Positions 45,723 through 54,230 are shown, counted from the first letter of the stretch. The stretch is 64,000 nucleotides of DNA from Hymenobacter sediminis (GCF_003231285.1 NZ_QKNS01000001.1:1364001-1428000), one strand, 5' to 3'. Notes: a model not told the origin generated them from the letters alone. Made by a program: numbers and translations.

Positions 45723-45791
45723 CTCGTTGATCTTACCTCGAAGACGAATACCTAGCAACAGGCAACTCGCAACCAGTAACTGTTGTTAATG

Positions 45792-45841
45792 CGCTAAGAA
45801 TCATCTAGCTTTCTGGCAGACCAGATTCTTTTTTCTTAGCG
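45792..45841 (+). promoter_or_regulatory. Structured leader before the HNH nuclease gene
   Basis: CGCTAAGAA (45792-45800) pairs with TTCTTAGCG (45833-45841); inside, AGAATC and GATTCT offer an alternative pairing. The 3' arm ends only 3 nt before the ATG at 45845, so folding would affect ribosome access or end upstream transcripts. Confidence 0.4.
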
Positions 45842-45844
45842 TGT

Positions 45845-46339
45845 ATGGACCAAAAAGTGCTTGTGTTAAATGGTGACTACACGGCTATCACGCTGTGCAG
45901 TGTACAGAAGGCCTTTGTGCTTCTGTTTTTGGAAAAAGCCGAACTGATTGCCAAGTCGGAAAACGGGGTGCTGCGCACGGTAAGCAAAGCCTACCCCAAG
46001 CCCAGCATCATCCGGTTGCAACGCTACGTGCGGGTGCCCTACAAAGGCATTGCTCTGAGTCGGCACAACGTGATGAAGCGCGACCATTTCGAGTGCCAGT
46101 ACTGCGGCTCCACGAAAAATCTGACCCTGGACCACGTATTACCTCGAAGTAGGGGCGGCGACTCCAGTTGGAGCAACCTGCTTACGGCCTGCGCACGGTG
46201 CAACCACGCCAAAGGCCACCGCACCCCGCAGGAAGCCGGCCTCACCATTCGGCAGCAGCCTAAAAAACCTACCCTTACAGGTTTCCTCAAACTCAGCGCC
46301 GGTACCCTCGACCAAAACTGGCATCCTTACTTACACTAA
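45845..46339 (+). CDS. HNH endonuclease family protein
   Basis: A 164-residue protein with a C-terminal HNH motif: zinc ligands in CQYCGS (about residue 83) and CARCN (about 118), and LTLDHVLPRSRGG with the catalytic His. The N-terminal 75 residues (VLVLNGDYTAITLCSVQKAFVLLFLEKAEL) match the standalone HNH proteins widespread in Bacteroidota and Cyanobacteria, which are cellular rather than intron-encoded. Cellular role is unknown. A single-gene unit with its own terminator. Confidence 0.92.
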   Translation: MDQKVLVLNGDYTAITLCSVQKAFVLLFLEKAELIAKSENGVLRTVSKAYPKPSIIRLQRYVRVPYKGIALSRHNVMKRDHFECQYCGSTKNLTLDHVLPRSRGGDSSWSNLLTACARCNHAKGHRTPQEAGLTIRQQPKKPTLTGFLKLSAGTLDQNWHPYLH

Positions 46340-46374
46340 AACCGGCAGCCTGCGTGGCTGACCGGTTTTTTTGT
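46338..46374 (+). terminator. Terminator of the HNH gene
   Basis: AAACCGG pairs with CCGGTTT, with inner CAGCC/GGCTG pairing, followed by a run of seven T. Directly after the stop codon. Confidence 0.85.
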
Positions 46375-46434
46375 TGCGAATCCCTAACGATTGGGGCAGA
46401 AATTTCTTTGCCTAACTGGGATATCCGCTGACAC

Positions 46435-46469
46435 AAAAAGGCCCCTGACTATGACAGCAGGGGCCTTTT
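46435..46469 (-). terminator. Terminator of the alpha/beta hydrolase gene
   Basis: AAAAGGCCCCTG pairs with CAGGGGCCTTTT around a 10-nt loop. It lies 22 nt after the stop of the minus-strand hydrolase gene and could act in both directions. Confidence 0.85.
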
Positions 46470-46491
46470 CTATCAATAAACAGGCAAATGG

Positions 46492-47358
46492 CTAAAACTC
46501 GTTAGCGGTACCGCCTACCTTGCCTCCGGTAACAAAGGCCAGCAGGTCGCGGTTGAGGCGGTCTTTCTCCGTGATGAATAGGCCGTGGGGGGCGCCGCTG
46601 TACTCCACAAACTGCGCGTGAGGCACGTACTGGGTCATCCGCTCACCGCTGTTCTTGGCTGGTACAGTATCGTCGCTGCTGCCGTGAATTACTAGGGTAG
46701 GAACTTTCAGAGTTGCCAGATCCTGGCGGAAATCAGTGGCGGCAAAGGCGTACACGCACTGCTCGGTGGCGCGGGGCGAGGCCAGTTGGCACATAGACTG
46801 CATCCAATCCAGGGTGGCCTGGCTTACGGGGTGGCTGATGACGCCTACACCAAAGAACTTCTTGCCGAAGCTCTGCAGGAAGTCGAACCGGTCTTTGCGG
46901 ATGTTCTCCACCATATCATCGAACACCGATTTGTCAGCACCGTCGGGGTTGTCATCGGTTTTGAGCAGGAATGGCGTTACGGCTGACACAAACGCTACGC
47001 GCGCCACGCGGGCTCCGTTGTAGCGGCTCATGTAGCGGGCCACTTCGCCGCCACCCATCGAGAAACCTACCAGCGTCACGTTTTGCAGGTCTAAGGTTTC
47101 CAGCACAGCGTTCAGATCGTCAGCGAAGGTGTCGTAGTCGTTGCCCTCCCAAGTTTTGGAAGAGTTACCGAAGCCCCGGCGAGTGTAGGCTACCACCCGG
47201 TTGCCATGCTTTGGCAGCTCGGCCAGCTGATATTCCCACATTTCGTAGGTGGCGGGCCAGCCATGAATCAGTACGATAGGATTGCCGGTTCCTTGGTCCG
47301 TATAATGCAGTTTTACGTCGTTGCCGTTGGCATCTTGGCCTACTTTGATGTAGCTCAT
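46492..47358 (-). CDS. Alpha/beta hydrolase (non-haem chloroperoxidase-like)
   Basis: A 288-residue alpha/beta hydrolase. The oxyanion-hole HGWPATYEMWEYQ, the nucleophile elbow GFSMGGGEVARYM (Ser near residue 98), the acid in HGSSDDTVPA and the His in SGAPHGLFITE are all present. It resembles bacterial non-haem chloroperoxidases and aryl esterases; the substrate is unknown. ATG 47358 fits the family start. It is divergent from the DUF3298 lipoprotein gene. Confidence 0.92.
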   Translation of the reverse strand: MSYIKVGQDANGNDVKLHYTDQGTGNPIVLIHGWPATYEMWEYQLAELPKHGNRVVAYTRRGFGNSSKTWEGNDYDTFADDLNAVLETLDLQNVTLVGFSMGGGEVARYMSRYNGARVARVAFVSAVTPFLLKTDDNPDGADKSVFDDMVENIRKDRFDFLQSFGKKFFGVGVISHPVSQATLDWMQSMCQLASPRATEQCVYAFAATDFRQDLATLKVPTLVIHGSSDDTVPAKNSGERMTQYVPHAQFVEYSGAPHGLFITEKDRLNRDLLAFVTGGKVGGTANEF

Positions 47359-47497
47359 GGTGAGGGAAGGAAAGATAGTTTGGAAGATGTGGAAGGAAGC
47401 TGTGTTCCTACATACGCTTGAGCTTGTCTGCAGGCTCATCAATGACAAGATGTTGCACGCAGTAGCAGATTAGGCCGGATTCCACGTTCTTTGGCAG

Positions 47498-48760
47498 ATG
47501 AGCTTACCTCTCCGCTTCCGTTCTGTTTGCTTCTTCTGCTTGCTAAGCAGCGCTGGCCTCAGTGCCCTTCTATCGGGCTGTAACTCCCGCTCCGATAAAC
47601 CAGGCGGACAAACCGCCACTACCCCTCCCGGAGCAACGAAGTCCGAACCTTCCCTCACCGACTCGCCCGGTACTTGGTACCGGCAGTACCGGGGCGTGCT
47701 GCCCGGCTCAACGGATAGCATTACAGTGCATCTGCAACGCTTGTCCGACGCCCCCGGCGAAACCACTCTGGGCCGGTTGGTTGGATTCTACACCGCCTCT
47801 GATGGTCACCCTTATGAGTTGGCCGGTGATACGCCCGCCGATACAGATAGCCTCAACCTGCGCGACATCAGTGCAGAAGTAACAGACAAGAATTATGTGA
47901 GTCTGCTGTGGCGCTTGCGGGAGCAGGGGGCTACCCTAGTAGGTACGCGCAATGGCCGCCCCGTGCAGCTGCGACTGGTGCAGCCGCCTCATGGCATCCA
48001 GTTGGTGGCACGCAGCTTTGCCTCCAAAGTTCTTGCCCGCCCCGACCACCCGCAGGATACCATTATGGGCCACGTTTCTCTGCATGCGTTGGTGCCGGTT
48101 TCGGGGGTAGCGAGAAAGGCGCTAACGGCTAACATCCTGCGTGGTCTGCGCGGCGACACCCTCGATACCCAGCTTGCTCCCACTCTTGATGCCCTTTGGA
48201 AAGAGCAACTCAGCAGCTTTACCTCAGATTATCAGCAGGAGGCTGGCCTAATGCTGACAGAATTGGAAAATGACACCAGCAGCTACCGCCCATTTGCTAC
48301 CCTGCGCTACGAAGACCAAACCAGTACCTATGTGCTTTGGAACGAAGGCGACCTGCTCAGCATCGGATACTTTGGTTACTATTACGGAGGTGGGGCCCAC
48401 GGTAACTACGGCACCACCGTGTGCAGCTACGATACTCGCACCGGCCGCTCCCTCCGTTCTGCCGATATTTTCCGGCCCGGCACTGAGGCTCAGTTGGAAA
48501 AGCTGTTGGGGCGCTATGCTCGCCTGACATTGGGCCTGAAACCCACGCAGCCGCTTTCCGATGCGCTGTTTGAAAATACACTACCCGCTACGTCAAACGT
48601 GTACCTGACCAGCGGTGGGGCTGTGTTTGTGTATGCTCCTTATGAGGTTGCCTCCTACGCCCAAGGTGAAATTCGGGTGTTTGTGCCATTGTCAGCCCTG
48701 CAGCCGTTGCTGAAGCCTGGCTTACCCTTAGGGGGTAGGGCAGAGGTAGTGCGGAAATAA
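47498..48760 (+). CDS. DUF3298 (RsiV-like) lipoprotein
   Basis: A 420-residue protein with a lipoprotein signal (LSALLSGCN, Cys near 28). The C-terminal half is a DUF3298 domain with YYYGGGAHGNYGTTVCSYD, TGRSLRSADIFRPG and a final FVYAPYEVASYAQGEIRVFVP. The N-terminal half is beta-rich. Related domains occur in the anti-sigma factor RsiV, which binds lysozyme; here no sigma factor is adjacent, so it is more likely a surface or periplasmic lipoprotein of unknown function. Confidence 0.85.
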   Translation: MSLPLRFRSVCFFCLLSSAGLSALLSGCNSRSDKPGGQTATTPPGATKSEPSLTDSPGTWYRQYRGVLPGSTDSITVHLQRLSDAPGETTLGRLVGFYTASDGHPYELAGDTPADTDSLNLRDISAEVTDKNYVSLLWRLREQGATLVGTRNGRPVQLRLVQPPHGIQLVARSFASKVLARPDHPQDTIMGHVSLHALVPVSGVARKALTANILRGLRGDTLDTQLAPTLDALWKEQLSSFTSDYQQEAGLMLTELENDTSSYRPFATLRYEDQTSTYVLWNEGDLLSIGYFGYYYGGGAHGNYGTTVCSYDTRTGRSLRSADIFRPGTEAQLEKLLGRYARLTLGLKPTQPLSDALFENTLPATSNVYLTSGGAVFVYAPYEVASYAQGEIRVFVPLSALQPLLKPGLPLGGRAEVVRK

Positions 48761-48884
48761 ACGAAGTAAGCATCGTTGAGCTTACCAAGGAACTCACTTC
48801 AAGCAGCAAGCCCTACCACTGAGCGGAGCGCGTGTAAAATCCGGCCTTTCCAGGCCCTTAGCTGAACTACGGCTATAGAAGCGG

Positions 48885-48892
48885 TATCTTTG
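48885..48892 (+). promoter_or_regulatory. TATCTTTG -7 element before the first desaturase
   Basis: An exact match to the Bacteroidota -7 consensus TAnnTTTG, 24 nt upstream of the ATG at 48917. No TTG at the correct distance is visible, so this is a partial promoter match. Confidence 0.45.
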
Positions 48893-48916
48893 TAGACGTT
48901 TCTCCACACCACTTTT

Positions 48917-49981
48917 ATGCAAGCACCCAAATTTGCGGCCTCTCGCTCCTTTCATCAGGAGCTGAAGCGCCGCACCAACGCCTACTTTCAGGAAGCCGGT
49001 AAATCTACCACTGGCGGCACCAGCCTGTTCGTGAAGGCCCTTATCCTGACAACTGCCTTCGTGGCCGTGTACCTGCACGTTGTGTTCTGGACTCCTTCTG
49101 CGGCGCTGGCCGTGCTGGAGTGCGTGCTGCTAGGCCTCATCGGGGCTGCCATCGGCTTCAACGTCATGCACGATGGCGCCCACGGTTCATTCAGCAAAAA
49201 GAAGTGGATGAATCAGTTTGCCGCTTTCACCCTGAACGTAATGGGCGGCAACTCCTACATGTGGAATGCCAAGCATAACCTCATCCACCACATGTACACC
49301 AACGTGGAAGGTGTGGACGACGACCTGGACGCCCAGCCCTGGCTCCGTCTCAGCCCCGATCAGCCGCGTCGCAAGCTGCACCGCTTCCAGCACTTGTACT
49401 TCTGGTTTTTCTACGCCCTGCTGTTCATCGCCTGGATTTTCTACATGGATTACCAGAAGTATTTCCGTGGTAAAATAGGGGAGATGCCCATCAAGAAGAT
49501 GACAGCCTCTGACCAGGGCGTGTTCTGGGGCTTCAAGGCGCTGCACCTGGGTCTATTCGTGGCTCTGCCCATTTATACCACCGGTTTTGTGGCTTGGCTG
49601 GTCGGCTTCCTGGTATTCGCGGCCGTAGCTGGTTTCACCCTCAGCATCGTGTTCCAGCTGGCCCACACCGTGGAGCACACCAGCTTTGTGGTACCTCATG
49701 AAACCACCCACAAGATTGAAGATGAGTGGGCCATTCACCAAGTAAAAACCACCGCCAACTTCGCTACCGATAGCCGCATAATCAGCTGGCTGGTTGGTGG
49801 GCTGAACTTTCAGGTGGAGCACCACCTGTTCCCGAACATTTCCCACGTTCACTACCCGGCCCTGAACAAAATCATTCGCCAAGTGTGCCAGGAGTTCGGT
49901 GTGGAGTATAATGAGTACCCAAAAATGCGGTACGCCGTAGCCTCGCACGTAGCTCACTTGCGGGAGCTAGGCCGGAAATAA
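48917..49981 (+). CDS. Fatty acid desaturase, first of a tandem pair
   Basis: A 354-residue di-iron membrane desaturase acting on acyl chains of lipids or acyl-CoA. Three histidine boxes are visible: HDGAHGSF, HNLIHHMYTN and QVEHHLFP; the Q in the third box is typical of front-end desaturases, but there is no cytochrome b5 domain. Four helices frame the boxes. It is closely similar in sequence to the next gene over its whole length and has the same length, so they are duplicates. It is separated from it by a strong terminator. Confidence 0.94.
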   Translation: MQAPKFAASRSFHQELKRRTNAYFQEAGKSTTGGTSLFVKALILTTAFVAVYLHVVFWTPSAALAVLECVLLGLIGAAIGFNVMHDGAHGSFSKKKWMNQFAAFTLNVMGGNSYMWNAKHNLIHHMYTNVEGVDDDLDAQPWLRLSPDQPRRKLHRFQHLYFWFFYALLFIAWIFYMDYQKYFRGKIGEMPIKKMTASDQGVFWGFKALHLGLFVALPIYTTGFVAWLVGFLVFAAVAGFTLSIVFQLAHTVEHTSFVVPHETTHKIEDEWAIHQVKTTANFATDSRIISWLVGGLNFQVEHHLFPNISHVHYPALNKIIRQVCQEFGVEYNEYPKMRYAVASHVAHLRELGRK

Positions 49982-50033
49982 ATTAGGAAGCTGCACTTTA
50001 TTCAGGCAGCCCACGTTATACAGCTGACCTTTT

Positions 50034-50097
50034 AAAGCGTCGCTGACGGATAAGACCCATTCGTTTGGGTAATCCGTCAGCGACGCTTTCTTTTTTA
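50034..50097 (+). terminator. Long terminator between the desaturase genes
   Basis: An arm of about 18 nt (starting AAAGCGTCGCTGACGGAT) pairs perfectly with the arm ending CGACGCTTT, with a small inner hairpin ACCCA/TGGGT in the loop and TTTCTTTTTT after it. It should end the first desaturase transcript. Confidence 0.9.
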
Positions 50098-50216
50098 TAG
50101 CGTTTGATCTGGGCAAGGTGCCAACAGATCAGCTGTGTCTGCCGAAAGGTGAACAACGGCACTCCCCGCAACGCGCCAGCCAACCGGGGCTCACTAGTGT
50201 ACTTCCCTTTTTCTGT

Positions 50217-51281
50217 ATGGCACTACCCAAATTTGCCGCCCCGCGGTCCTTCCACGCCGATCTTAAGGCTCGCATCAACCAGTATTTCGAGGAAGCTGGT
50301 ACTACCCCCACCGGCAACTTCAGTCTCATCAGCAAGGCTGTTTTACTGACGCTCAGCTTTGTGGGGCTGTATGTGCATCTGGTGTTCTTCACGCCCGCTA
50401 CCCCCTGGGCCCTGCTGGAGTGCCTGCTTCTGGGCGGCGCTATTGCCGCCATTGGGTTTAATGTAATGCACGATGGCGCTCACGGTTCCTTCAGTCAGTA
50501 TAAATGGCTGAACAACTTTGCCGCATTTACCCTGAACGTGCTCGGTGGCAGCAGCTACATGTGGAACGCCAAGCACAACTTGGTACACCACACTTACACC
50601 AACATTGAGGGCCACGACGACGACATCGATATTCGGCCTTTTATGCGCATGACCCCCGATCAGCCTCGTCACCAGTTGCACCGCTTCCAGCACCTGTACT
50701 TCTGGTTTCTGTACTGCATGCTTTACATCTCCTGGATTTTCGTGATGGACTACCAGAAGTACTTCACGCGCAAAATCGGGAACATGCCGCTCAAGAAAAT
50801 GGCTCTCAGCGACCATCTGGTGTTCTGGGGTTTCAAGGTATTTAACCTGATACTCTATGTGGCGCTGCCCATTTACACCGTTGGATTCCTGGGTTGGCTT
50901 GTGGGTTTTGTAGTTACTACCTGCTTCGCAGGCTTGGTACTGAGCCTTGTGTTTCAGTTGGCCCATACTGTAGAGGCCACTTCCTTCCCCGTGCCCCACG
51001 AAACCACCAATAAGCTGGAAGACGAGTGGGCTATTCACCAAGTGAAAACTACCGCCAACTTCGCCACCGGAAACCGCCTCATCAGTTGGCTGGTCGGCGG
51101 CCTGAACTTCCAAGTGGAGCACCATCTGTTTCCCAAAATCTCCCACGTTCATTACCCCGCCATCAGCAAAATCTTGAAGCAAGTATGCAGCGAGTATGGC
51201 ATTGTTTATAACGAGTACCCAAAGATGCGCTACGCCGTAGCCTCGCACGTTTCCTTCCTGCGTCAGATGGGTAGGGCCTAA
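50217..51281 (+). CDS. Fatty acid desaturase, second of a tandem pair
   Basis: A 354-residue paralogue of the preceding gene. Histidine boxes HDGAHGSF, HNLVHHTYTN and QVEHHLFP are intact. Sequence differs most in the helices and in the loop after box 2 (HDDDIDIRPFMRM instead of VDDDLDAQPWLRL), so regiospecificity or substrate may differ. ATG 50217 gives the same start (MALPKFAAPRSFH) as the paralogue. Both are likely involved in cold or fluidity adaptation, which is inference. Confidence 0.94.
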   Translation: MALPKFAAPRSFHADLKARINQYFEEAGTTPTGNFSLISKAVLLTLSFVGLYVHLVFFTPATPWALLECLLLGGAIAAIGFNVMHDGAHGSFSQYKWLNNFAAFTLNVLGGSSYMWNAKHNLVHHTYTNIEGHDDDIDIRPFMRMTPDQPRHQLHRFQHLYFWFLYCMLYISWIFVMDYQKYFTRKIGNMPLKKMALSDHLVFWGFKVFNLILYVALPIYTVGFLGWLVGFVVTTCFAGLVLSLVFQLAHTVEATSFPVPHETTNKLEDEWAIHQVKTTANFATGNRLISWLVGGLNFQVEHHLFPKISHVHYPAISKILKQVCSEYGIVYNEYPKMRYAVASHVSFLRQMGRA

Positions 51282-51303
51282 ACGTAATTCAAAAACAAAT
51301 TGA

Positions 51304-51344
51304 GAAGGAGGACTGCTTTATATCCGAAGCAGTCCTCCTTTTTC
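51304..51344 (+). terminator. Terminator of the second desaturase
   Basis: AAGGAGGACTGCTT (51305-51318) pairs exactly with AAGCAGTCCTCCTT (51327-51340), followed by a T-run. It overlaps the open frame before the next gene, which shows that gene must start later. Confidence 0.92.
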
Positions 51345-51368
51345 TATTATCTAATATTTTTAGAATCA

Positions 51369-51824
51369 GTGAATAACTCAGGATTTGTCTTTGAATTTGC
51401 TGTTCAAGAGTACCCTACCGACAGTCAGACAAAATATTTTATAGCCTACTTGGCAGGAGAGCTCACCATAAAAATTGATGGGCAAGTATTTTTCAGTGAG
51501 CCAAATATGCTGCTAGCTGAGTTCAGTCTTGCACTGAAAAAGTGGCTAGGCACAATTGAAGTGAAGAAGAAGGCAGTAACTCTAAAGTATTTCACGATGG
51601 ATCATGATGAGGCAGAAGGAGCAATACTGAAGTTGGCACCCGTTGATGATACGAATTATCTTATCTGTTCTATCTGGCAAAAATTCACCTGCCACAGACT
51701 CATTGATGAGCAGGAGTTACTATATGCTGCCACAACGTTCCTAAAAGAGTTGAAGGAAGAGCTAAGTAAGCGCAGCGTGGGCGTCCGATACGATGTGATA
51801 GATAACATAAAGTTGGTCGAGTAA
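51369..51824 (+). CDS. Hypothetical protein, AT-rich orphan
   Basis: A soluble protein of about 151 residues with no recognised family. Alternating beta-type and helical segments: FVFEFAVQEYPTDSQTKYF, GELTIKIDGQVFFSE, then a helix ELLYAATTFLKELKEELSKR at the C-terminus. It begins after the desaturase terminator; the first usable codon is GTG 51369. Clearly more AT-rich than both neighbours. Small size, isolation and composition resemble orphan immunity-type or accessory proteins, but I cannot assign it. Confidence 0.6.
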   Translation: MNNSGFVFEFAVQEYPTDSQTKYFIAYLAGELTIKIDGQVFFSEPNMLLAEFSLALKKWLGTIEVKKKAVTLKYFTMDHDEAEGAILKLAPVDDTNYLICSIWQKFTCHRLIDEQELLYAATTFLKELKEELSKRSVGVRYDVIDNIKLVE

Positions 51825-51863
51825 TAACACGTTGCTGCTGTAGCAAATAGCCTCAAACTTCAG

Positions 51864-51982
51864 TATCTTTGCCGCCCCGCCAGGGTGGCGAGGCCAGGGC
51901 TTTGGCTCTGTGTATCAAGTAAAAACGCGTTCCGGAGGCGGGCCCTGCGCCGGACGTGTACACCAGGGCCATCCGCTATATC
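51864..51982 (+). promoter_or_regulatory. Promoter element and GC-rich leader of rpsA
   Basis: TATCTTTG at 51864-51871 matches the -7 consensus; a TTG is present but about 29 nt upstream, farther than usual. The leader to the ATG at 51983 is GC-rich with possible hairpins (CGCC/GGCG, TCCGG/CCGGA) and could serve S1 autoregulation. Confidence 0.45.
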
Positions 51983-53803
51983 ATGGCAGAAGTAGTAGAC
52001 AACTTCGACTGGGACAACGTTTCAGCTAACGCTTTCGGTGGCAACTACACCGCTGAGCAGCGCGCTGAAATGGAGCAGATGTACAGCAACACGCTGACGA
52101 CTGTCCAGGAAGAAGAAGTAATCAAAGGCACCGTTGTGGGCATCACTGACCGCGACGTAATCCTGAACATCGGCTTCAAATCCGATGGTCTGGTGCCCCT
52201 CTCCGAATTCCGCGACCTGCCCGAGCTGAAAGTGGGCGACGAGGTTGAGGTGTTCATTGAGGACCAGGAAGACCAGAACGGTCAGCTGATTCTGAGCCGC
52301 AAGAAGGCTAAGATCAAGCAGGCTTGGAAAGCTATTTACGACGCTCTGGAGAACGATACCGTTCTGGAAGGCGTGGTGAAGCGTCGTACCAAAGGTGGTC
52401 TTATCATGGACCTGGACGGTGTTGAAGCCTTCCTGCCCGGCTCGCAGATTGACGTGAAGCCTATCCGTGACTTCGACATCTATGTAGGTCGTCGTATGGA
52501 AGTGAAAGTGGTGAAAATCAACGCTGCTTTCGACAACGTAGTAGTTTCGCACAAAGTCCTCATCGAGAAAGACCTCGAGAAGCAGCGCGAAGCCATCCTC
52601 AACAACCTGGAAAAAGGCCAGATCCTCGAGGGCGTTATCAAGAACATGACCAACTTCGGTGTGTTCATCGACCTCGGTGGCGTAGACGGTCTGCTGCACA
52701 TCACCGACATCTCGTGGGGCCGCATCGCTCACCCTAGCGAAGTACTGCAGCTCGACCAGAAGCTGAACATCGTAGTTCTGGACTTCGACGAAGCCAAGAA
52801 GCGTATCAGCCTCGGCCTGAAGCAGCTGACTCCTCACCCATGGGATTCGCTGCCCGCCGACATGGGCGTAGGCTCGAAGGTGAAAGGCCGCATCGTGAAC
52901 GTTGCCGACTACGGTGCGTTCATGGAAATCATCCCCGGCGTAGAAGGCCTGATCCACGTTTCGGAAATGTCGTGGAGCCAGCACCTGCGTAACCCGCAGG
53001 ACTTCATCAAGCAGGGCGACGTAGTGGAGGCTCAGATCCTGACCCTCGACCGCGAAGACCGCAAGATGAGCCTGGGCATCAAGCAACTGACCGAAGATCC
53101 GTGGACCCGTGGTGACTTCGCTACGAAGTACGCTGTAGGTACCAACCACAACGGTCTGGTGCGCAACCTGACCAACTTCGGCCTGTTCGTAGAACTGGAA
53201 GAAGGTGTTGATGGCCTCGTGCACGTTTCTGACCTGTCGTGGACCAAGAAGATCAAGCATCCTTCCGAAGTAGTGAAGGTGGGTGACCGTCTGGACGTGG
53301 TAGTTCTGGAACTGGACGTAGCTAACCGTCGTCTGGCCCTGGGTCACAAGCAGCTGGAAGAAAACCCCTGGGATACGTTCCAGACGGTGTTCACTCCTGG
53401 CTCGGTGCACAAGGCTACCATCACCGAGAAAAACGACCGTGGTGCAGTTCTCGAACTGCCTTACGGCATCGAGGGCTTCGCTTATCCGAAGTCGCTGGTG
53501 AAGGAAGACGGCAGCAACGCTGAAAACGGCGAAACGCTGGACTTCCGCGTGGTTGAGTTCTCGAAGGATGACCGTCGTATTGTGCTGTCGCACACTGCGG
53601 TGTTCAACCAAGCTCAGGAAGAAGACAGCCGTGCTGCCAAATTCGCTAAGAAGAAGCCTGCTGGCGCCGCTGGCGCTGCTGCTACTCAAGGCGAAGGCAA
53701 AGTGGCCGACCTGAAGAAGGCTGAGAAGTCGACCCTCGGTGACCTGGACGCTCTGTCGGCTCTGCGCGACAAGATGCTGGGCAACGAGCAAGGCGGCGAG
53801 TAA
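51983..53803 (+). CDS. rpsA: 30S ribosomal protein S1
   Basis: A 606-residue protein with six S1 domains, at about 35-105, 120-190, 205-275, 290-365, 380-450 and 465-530, seen as repeats of GxVxxxxxFGxFVxLxxxxxGLVHxSDxSW (for example TNFGVFIDLGGVDGLLHITD). The C-terminus is Ala/Lys-rich. It recruits mRNA to the 30S subunit, important in a phylum with little Shine-Dalgarno use. Codon use is strongly biased, as expected for high expression. Confidence 0.96.
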   Translation: MAEVVDNFDWDNVSANAFGGNYTAEQRAEMEQMYSNTLTTVQEEEVIKGTVVGITDRDVILNIGFKSDGLVPLSEFRDLPELKVGDEVEVFIEDQEDQNGQLILSRKKAKIKQAWKAIYDALENDTVLEGVVKRRTKGGLIMDLDGVEAFLPGSQIDVKPIRDFDIYVGRRMEVKVVKINAAFDNVVVSHKVLIEKDLEKQREAILNNLEKGQILEGVIKNMTNFGVFIDLGGVDGLLHITDISWGRIAHPSEVLQLDQKLNIVVLDFDEAKKRISLGLKQLTPHPWDSLPADMGVGSKVKGRIVNVADYGAFMEIIPGVEGLIHVSEMSWSQHLRNPQDFIKQGDVVEAQILTLDREDRKMSLGIKQLTEDPWTRGDFATKYAVGTNHNGLVRNLTNFGLFVELEEGVDGLVHVSDLSWTKKIKHPSEVVKVGDRLDVVVLELDVANRRLALGHKQLEENPWDTFQTVFTPGSVHKATITEKNDRGAVLELPYGIEGFAYPKSLVKEDGSNAENGETLDFRVVEFSKDDRRIVLSHTAVFNQAQEEDSRAAKFAKKKPAGAAGAAATQGEGKVADLKKAEKSTLGDLDALSALRDKMLGNEQGGE

Positions 53804-53833
53804 TTTCGCTGGCCTATTGGCTGACCAAACAAG

Positions 53834-53861
53834 AGGCCCCGGAGCAATCCGGGGCCTTTTT
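53834..53861 (+). terminator. Terminator of rpsA
   Basis: AGGCCCCGGA pairs with TCCGGGGCCT around GCAA, followed by TTTT. 30 nt after the rpsA stop. Confidence 0.9.
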
Positions 53862-54052
53862 GTTGAAGTAAGGGGTAGGAAAATTTATCATACCTACCAA
53901 AGAAAGATAGCCTGGCATCCTGATCGGGGCGCAGATTTCTCTGCTTACTTGGGATACGGAACTCCTTTGGCGCAAAAAGTTAGATACAAACAAAATTTCT
54001 TGCAGTAATCCAGCTACTTACCTTACCAATAAGCGAAAATACGCTGGTTGGC
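53862..54052. other. Non-coding stretch between rpsA terminator and tRNA-Cys promoter
   Basis: About 190 nt without a credible gene. It holds a degenerate copy (around 53922-53980) of a stretch also present at about 46389-46440, after the HNH gene; the two align over about 35 nt at roughly 80 percent. Confidence 0.4.
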
Positions 54053-54083
54053 TTGGCTAAAGTCGGATTAAGGCGTATGTTTG
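54053..54083 (+). promoter_or_regulatory. Promoter of tRNA-Cys
   Basis: TTG at 54053-54055, 20-nt spacer, TATGTTTG at 54076-54083: a full match to the Bacteroidota TTG-N(17-23)-TAnnTTTG promoter. The tRNA begins 17 nt after it. Confidence 0.8.
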
Positions 54084-54099
54084 CATCCTCAAAACCACT

Positions 54100-54170
54100 G
54101 GTGACGTGACCGAGTGGCTAGGTAGAGGTCTGCAAAACCTCCTACAGCGGTTCGAATCCGCTCGTCACCT
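54100..54170 (+). tRNA. tRNA-Cys (GCA)
   Basis: 71-nt cloverleaf. The acceptor stem is GGTGACG with CGTCACC, the anticodon arm GAGGT-CTGCAAA-ACCTC gives anticodon GCA at 54132-54134, the T-arm GCGG-TTCGAAT-CCGC is canonical, and the discriminator base is T as in all tRNA-Cys. CCA is not encoded. No flanking direct repeat or integrase marks an attachment site. Confidence 0.96.
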
Positions 54171-54199
54171 CTTTTTTCCTGTTTTCAGAGTGCCTAGTG

Positions 54200-54230
54200 C
54201 CCCGGTCGATTAGCCCCGACCGGGGTTTTT
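54200..54230 (+). terminator. Terminator of tRNA-Cys
   Basis: CCCCGGTC (54200-54207) pairs with GACCGGGG (54218-54225), followed by TTTTT. Confidence 0.88.

Noticed and set aside
45845..46339. HNH protein as part of a restriction, intron or CRISPR system
   Set aside because: It has the standalone cellular HNH architecture; no methyltransferase, intron or Cas gene is nearby.
47498..48760. DUF3298 lipoprotein as an RsiV-type anti-sigma factor
   Set aside because: There is no cytoplasmic zinc-finger domain, no transmembrane helix and no neighbouring sigma factor gene; it is a lipoprotein instead.
52022..53791. A 589-codon open frame antisense to rpsA
   Set aside because: It mirrors the strongly biased codon use of S1; it has no start signal, no family similarity and very odd composition. 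It is a shadow.
54100..54170. tRNA-Cys as an integration site for a mobile element
   Set aside because: No integrase, no partial tRNA copy and no direct repeat of the tRNA 3' end in the window.
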